From Bacillota bacterium (GTDB lineage: Bacteria; Bacillota; UBA4882; UBA8346): a stretch of 64,000 nt of DNA. The position numbers were made by a program, and so were the translations under genes. This document shows positions 60,359 to 64,000 of this stretch, piece after piece (positions within the stretch are counted from its first letter, which is position 1; each line of letters starts with the position of its first letter). Below the pieces are notes generated by a model, which did not search any database, had not been told where the DNA came from, and was given only the letters and a program-made list of their open reading frames with translations. The stretch spans positions 1 through 64,000 of the forward strand of contig JAEZCE010000002.1 in NCBI GenBank assembly GCA_023429995.1, in the 5' to 3' direction.

Positions 60359-62116
60359 ATGTTTAAAAAAATTGCCCCGGCAATAGAGATGTCTCTGGAA
60401 AAACTGTTGAGAAGTCTGCATCGTTTTCCGGAAGCCATTCTCCTTGCCACCCTGACGGTAATGGTGCTAATATTCCTCAATCATCTGGGGCCCTTGGACA
60501 ATACAGCAACGATACGCAATAATTTCCATAGGCTGGCTGCGGTGCTGGCTTTAGGGGTTCCGCTTTCTTTAGGGATCCGGATCCTGATGGAAAGATTGCC
60601 CAAGCTACATCCCGGGATTAAAACAGTCTTCTATCTTCTCGCCATTACCGGACTCATTCTATATTTTTGCTATGGACTTCCGAATTTCTCGATGGTTCCC
60701 CTGTCCCGATATCTTGCTTTGACCCTTGCATCTTATCTCATCTTCCTTTTTATTCCCTATTTCCTTCGCAGAGATCACTTTGAGCTCTATTGTGTGGAAA
60801 TCCTGATTCGTTTTTTGATCACTTACTTTTATGCTGCTGTTCTTTACCTTGGCATCTGCTCAATCGTTTTTACGGTAAACATGTTATTTGCCGTCTCCCT
60901 GAAAGGAGTCATTTATTTTGATGTATGGCTTATTGTAGCCGGTATTTTCGCTCCAGCCTATTTCTTGGCTGAAATTCCCCTATCGGAAAGCGAATTTGAC
61001 ATCGAGCGTTACCCCAAGGTCCTGAAAGTACTGTTCCTTTATATCGTCGTTCCGATGATGATCCTCTATTCCGTGATTTTGTATGTTTACTTCATGAAAA
61101 TTATCATCACCCGGAGCTGGCCGGCAGGAATTGTTTCCAATCTGGTGCTTTGGTATGGACTCATTTGCAGCGGGGTATTCTTCTGCATTCATGTCCTCCG
61201 TTCCAAGATAAAGTGGCTCCAAAAACTGCTGGCGACTTTTCCCGGATTTCTCCTGCCCTTGCTGGTCATGATGTTTGTGGCGATCGGCATTCGCATTCGC
61301 GCTTACGGCGCTACTGAAAGCCGCTATTTCGTTGTCATCGCCTGCTTGTGGCTCACCGGATGGATGCTTTATTATTGGGTGGCGAAAAAAGTCCGCAACA
61401 TTTTCTTACCGGTTTCCCTTGCCTTTTTAGCGGTTTTTTCAGTCATCGGCCCATGGAGCGCTTATTCCCTGTCGAAATGGGATCAAAACAGGCGTTTCAC
61501 GGCTATTTTAATAAAATATAACATGATCGATGGTGGCAAACTGGTGAGGCCGAACCGTCCCATCACTCCGGAAGAGAAAGCCCAAATCATTTCCCTCCTG
61601 TCCTACTTCAAATATTCCCATAGCCTTCATGATCTAAAATACTTGCCGGAGAATTTCAAACTGAGTGAAATGGCAAAGGTTTTTGGGGTTCAATGGGATC
61701 CGGATGCCGTCCCCGACCGCGATGGGAAATCCTTCTTCCATTATCAATATCAACCTCCCCAAAATAGCCCATTAACCAATATTCGCGGTTTTGATTATTA
61801 CATCGATATTCCTCAAACCAATATTACCAAGATGGATCCGGGAAAAAAAATCCTGTTCGCCTATAGTTTAGAGACCCAGGAATTAACCCTCACCGTTCAA
61901 AATCGGGAACTTTATCGTCGAAAAGTATCAGACATCGCAAGCCGGTTTTTTAAAAAAGGAAATCCCCCGAAAGAAAAATTATTGACCGTTCTGGACGAAA
62001 ATGCCAGTGTCAGGGTCTTTTATGTCATTGAAAGCCTGACTGGACAGGGTAATCCGGCGACTGAAGAAATCAAAATCAACTATTTGAATTTTAAAGTTTT
62101 CATCAAAATAAAATAG
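60359..62116 (+). CDS. DUF4153 multi-pass membrane protein
   Basis: The 585-residue product has about eleven predicted membrane helices in its first 390 residues and a soluble C-terminal domain (about 400-585), which begins with DQNRRFTAILIKYNMIDGGKL. That layout and wording fit the DUF4153 family, which has no known function. GGGGAGG lies about 15 bp upstream of the ATG. It is monocistronic on this strand. The following gap has a decayed gene. Confidence 0.82.
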   Translation: MFKKIAPAIEMSLEKLLRSLHRFPEAILLATLTVMVLIFLNHLGPLDNTATIRNNFHRLAAVLALGVPLSLGIRILMERLPKLHPGIKTVFYLLAITGLILYFCYGLPNFSMVPLSRYLALTLASYLIFLFIPYFLRRDHFELYCVEILIRFLITYFYAAVLYLGICSIVFTVNMLFAVSLKGVIYFDVWLIVAGIFAPAYFLAEIPLSESEFDIERYPKVLKVLFLYIVVPMMILYSVILYVYFMKIIITRSWPAGIVSNLVLWYGLICSGVFFCIHVLRSKIKWLQKLLATFPGFLLPLLVMMFVAIGIRIRAYGATESRYFVVIACLWLTGWMLYYWVAKKVRNIFLPVSLAFLAVFSVIGPWSAYSLSKWDQNRRFTAILIKYNMIDGGKLVRPNRPITPEEKAQIISLLSYFKYSHSLHDLKYLPENFKLSEMAKVFGVQWDPDAVPDRDGKSFFHYQYQPPQNSPLTNIRGFDYYIDIPQTNITKMDPGKKILFAYSLETQELTLTVQNRELYRRKVSDIASRFFKKGNPPKEKLLTVLDENASVRVFYVIESLTGQGNPATEEIKINYLNFKVFIKIK

Positions 62117-62134
62117 GATTTACTCGCATCGATA

Positions 62135-62418
62135 CGCAAATATTCTGATAACTTCTGGTATGCAATATACTCCGGCTTGCTTTATCTCGACCTGGGAACA
62201 TAAATATTACCGTTGGGAAACATTCCTTATCCAATATTCATGCGACGGCAAACACATCAAAGACCAAAATCACCGTACAAACGGCTTATTCAATTCTTAA
62301 GGAAGAAACGGATACCTTTAAGAATTATCCCGCCTACGATCAAACTTTGCCGGAGGCGCAAAAAATTTTTACCGGTACCGGCCTTTCCTCCAGTCAATTT
62401 CTTTTCAAGAGCATTTGA
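62135..62418 (+). pseudogene. Decayed coding remnant with frameshifts
   Basis: One frame reads RKYSDNFWYAIYSGLLYLDLG and then hits a TAA. A second frame reads NINITVGKHSLSNIHA onward through TVQTAYSILKEETDTF and ends FKSI at a TGA at 62418. Both stretches look like protein and no start with a ribosome site serves either, so a gene broken by one or more frameshifts is likely. The family is not recognised. It fills most of the 62117-62472 gap. Confidence 0.4.
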
Positions 62419-62472
62419 TCTTTGAAATCAATCATGATAAAATCGGAGAAAATGGAATTGAAGGAGCAAACG

Positions 62473-63291
62473 ATGGAGCGTTTATTGTTTGGTATATCCG
62501 GCCTTCCCGTAGGAGACGGGGCAACCAAATATAACTATAAAAGCGCGATCACCTATTTAAAGTCCATCGGCCTGGACGCCATGGAGCTTCCCTTTGTCCG
62601 CAACGTCAATGTGACCGCCAAAAACAAGGATGAAATATTCGAAGAAAAAAAGGCCAGGGATTTCTATCTTTCCGCCCATGGCTCATACTTCGTCAACCTC
62701 AATGCCGATGAGACCGAAAAACAGGAACAGTCCATGGAGAGAATCATCAAAGGAGCCAAGGCTTTACAATCGGTCGGCGGCAGGAGCTTGATATTTCACG
62801 CCGGTTTTTATTTAAGTGATTCTCCGGCGGATACTTATGCCACGATTAAAGATAACTTGCTGAAACTACCCGACCTGGGAGTGAACTATAGGCTGGAGAC
62901 CACTGGAAAACCCACTCAATTCGGAAGTCTGGAGGAGCTGATCTCTTTATGCAAGGAAGTGCCCACTTGCCGTCTTTGTGTGGATTTTGCCCATCTTCAC
63001 GCCAGAGGCAATGGCGCCCTCAAGAAATATGAAGACTTTGCCGAAATTCTTTCTAAAATCAAGGAAGGCTTGGGTCAAGAGGCTTTAAACGATATGCACA
63101 TTCATCTCTCCGGCATTCAGTATACTCCCAAAGGGGAGAGAAACCACCTGGAGTTTAAGGAAAGTGATTTCCAATATTCCGCCTGTCTGAAAGCGCTGAA
63201 AGATTTTGATGTGAAGGGCTGCATCATTTGCGAAAGTCCGATCCTGGAAAAAGATGCGTTGTTGCTGAAGGAGACATATGAATCCTTATAG
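62473..63291 (+). CDS. Sugar-isomerase/endonuclease IV-like TIM-barrel protein
   Basis: A 272-residue AP endonuclease family 2 protein. The start ATG at 62473 follows AAGGAG; the in-frame reading from 62422 has no site. Metal ligands expected for endonuclease IV are seen: His in SAHGSYF (about 72), His in FHAGFY (about 109), Glu in LETTGK (about 150), Asp-x-x-His in VDFAHLHARG (about 186), His in MHIHLSG (about 224) and Glu in CESPILE (about 258). Endonuclease IV proper cleaves at abasic sites, but close relatives are isomerases; the length fits both. Confidence 0.75.
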   Translation: MERLLFGISGLPVGDGATKYNYKSAITYLKSIGLDAMELPFVRNVNVTAKNKDEIFEEKKARDFYLSAHGSYFVNLNADETEKQEQSMERIIKGAKALQSVGGRSLIFHAGFYLSDSPADTYATIKDNLLKLPDLGVNYRLETTGKPTQFGSLEELISLCKEVPTCRLCVDFAHLHARGNGALKKYEDFAEILSKIKEGLGQEALNDMHIHLSGIQYTPKGERNHLEFKESDFQYSACLKALKDFDVKGCIICESPILEKDALLLKETYESL

Positions 63292-63311
63292 TTTCAAACT
63301 TTAGGCCTGAA

Positions 63312-63680
63312 CTATATCCACTCCAAATTCTCTTTGGTAAAAGCATCTTTGACATTTCCTGTATTTAAAGTGGTATCCGGTTCAAAGAGCAAAATTTGAC
63401 ATTCTTCTTCGGCAAATGGTTTATGCTCTTTTCCTTTTTCAACAATAAACAATTGTCCTTCGTTAATATTGACACAGCCATCCCTAAAGTCAATTCTTAA
63501 GTTGCCTTTGATGACGATAAACACTTCATCGGTTTCATCATGCCGGTGCCAGGTAAAATGGCCTGCCACTTTTACAACCTTGAGGTAATAATTGTTAAGC
63601 CTTCCGATGATTTTGGGCGCCCAGAAATCGCTAAACAGCGACAGCTTATTTTTGATATCAACCGGCTGATATTCCATCAT
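63312..63680 (-). CDS. Cupin-domain protein
   Basis: A 122-residue single-domain cupin. Motif 1 is GHFTWHRHDETDEVFIVIKG (about 40-59, H-x-H-x4-E metal ligands) and motif 2 is EGQLFIVEKGKEHKPF (about 74-89). It probably binds one metal ion. AGGAGG precedes a pair of ATG codons (63680 and 63677); either may be used. The function is not evident. It lies convergent with the TIM-barrel gene 20 bp away. Confidence 0.85.
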   Translation of the reverse strand: MMEYQPVDIKNKLSLFSDFWAPKIIGRLNNYYLKVVKVAGHFTWHRHDETDEVFIVIKGNLRIDFRDGCVNINEGQLFIVEKGKEHKPFAEEECQILLFEPDTTLNTGNVKDAFTKENLEWI

Positions 63681-63779
63681 TCATTCCTCCTCAAAGGGAT
63701 TGTATAGGATAACAAAACTTCGATGACCCGATACCCGCTGAAACGCTCAAACAAAAACCAAATTCTCCTGCTCCGTCAT

Positions 63780-63827
63780 CCCTCTCCTTGAAACCGCTTC
63801 TTTTGAAATGGCTTCGTTAGGAGAGGG
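63780..63827. repeat. Intergenic inverted repeat
   Basis: CCCTCTCCT and AGGAGAGGG form 9-bp arms around a 30-base loop with two near-copies of GAAAYSGCTTC. Followed by CCGGGGTGAGG. It looks like a dispersed intergenic repeat; copies elsewhere would be needed to confirm. Confidence 0.45.
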
Positions 63828-63850
63828 CCGGGGTGAGGTCGGTCTTCGCA

Positions 63851-64000
63851 TTATTTCATACAATTTACCCCATAACGTTCTCTCTCTATATCCTGTAAAT
63901 ACACGTATTCCAATTCCTTTTGAGATTTCAGCCGTTCCAAAGCCTCTTCGGCTTCCTTGCGGCATTGAGGGCAGACATGCCACGGGATTAATACGGCTCC
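63851..64000 (-). CDS. C-terminal fragment, cut by right edge
   Basis: An open frame enters at 64000 and ends in TAA at 63851, giving 49 residues: a CPQC motif (WHVCPQCRKEAEE) and a charged helix (EALERLKSQKELEY). The CxxC may be half of a zinc site. The start lies outside the window, and no family is assigned. Confidence 0.5.
   Translation of the reverse strand, partial: GAVLIPWHVCPQCRKEAEEALERLKSQKELEYVYLQDIERERYGVNCMK

Noticed and set aside
62213..62425. 70-codon ORF before the TIM-barrel gene
   Set aside because: Its frame is highly basic and Pro-rich, whereas the other two frames carry the protein-like remnants.
1..64000. tRNA, rRNA, replication origin or complete prophage
   Set aside because: I looked for cloverleaf arms, rRNA cores, DnaA-box clusters and phage structural genes and found none.

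Overview
The window looks like a chromosomal segment of an endospore-forming Bacillota with a two-membrane (diderm) envelope. Evidence for Bacillota: a Spo0E-family phosphatase gene, strong AGGAGG-type ribosome sites, consensus sigma-A promoters and intrinsic terminators. Evidence for an outer membrane: an OstA/LptD-like protein with a beta-rich C-terminal half ending in an aromatic residue, a YajG-like envelope protein, an MliC-type lysozyme-inhibitor domain, and an ABC substrate-binding protein with a signal-peptidase-I type leader instead of a lipobox. A Limnochordia/Hydrogenispora-like lineage would fit, but that is inference. I see no rRNA, tRNA, CRISPR array or complete prophage.

Layout. 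1-11.2 kb, minus strand: a discoidin/Ig-like secreted protein cut by the left edge, a small Y1 (IS200-like/RAYT) transposase bracketed by REP-like palindromes, a 2,476-residue secreted repeat protein and a 49-residue Cys-rich protein. 11.3-16.0 kb: a frameshifted ORF remnant, spo0E-like, a three-gene operon of two DUF2229 proteins and a 2-hydroxyacyl-CoA dehydratase-type activase, and larE. 16.3-18.6 kb: LptD/OstA-like and YajG-like envelope genes. 18.9-26.2 kb: araC-type regulator followed by uxaC-uxaB-uxaA-kdgK-kdgA, a complete galacturonate-to-pyruvate/GAP route. 26.5-29.2 kb: RhlE-type helicase and a convergent MATE exporter. 29.4-34.1 kb: ABC importer plus glycerophosphodiesterase, in the same order as ugpBAECQ. 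34.1-38.5 kb: sbcDC. 38.6-41.5 kb: an Fe-alcohol dehydrogenase, a MerR regulator and an aldo/keto reductase whose three promoters share a dyad, a likely aldehyde-response regulon. 41.8-44.3 kb: a 58-residue Cys-rich protein, an MliC-domain protein and a Gfo/Idh/MocA oxidoreductase. 44.3-49.4 kb: tandem TPP riboswitches, each with its own terminator, then thiD-thiC-thiM, and thiE with a HAD phosphatase. 49.4-57.7 kb: a complete type I Wadjet anti-plasmid system (jetABCD). 58-64 kb: marR with a membrane protein and an SRPBCC protein, a secreted protein, a DUF4153 membrane protein, a decayed gene, a TIM-barrel protein, a cupin and an edge-cut fragment.

Repeats tie the window together: REP-like hairpins near the Y1 transposase, and three copies (two whole, one half) of a roughly 120-bp palindromic MITE with GGGGCTGTC-type ends. 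The least described items are two very small Cys-rich proteins, the MerR three-operator regulon, the MITE family and the MliC protein in a likely diderm Bacillota.
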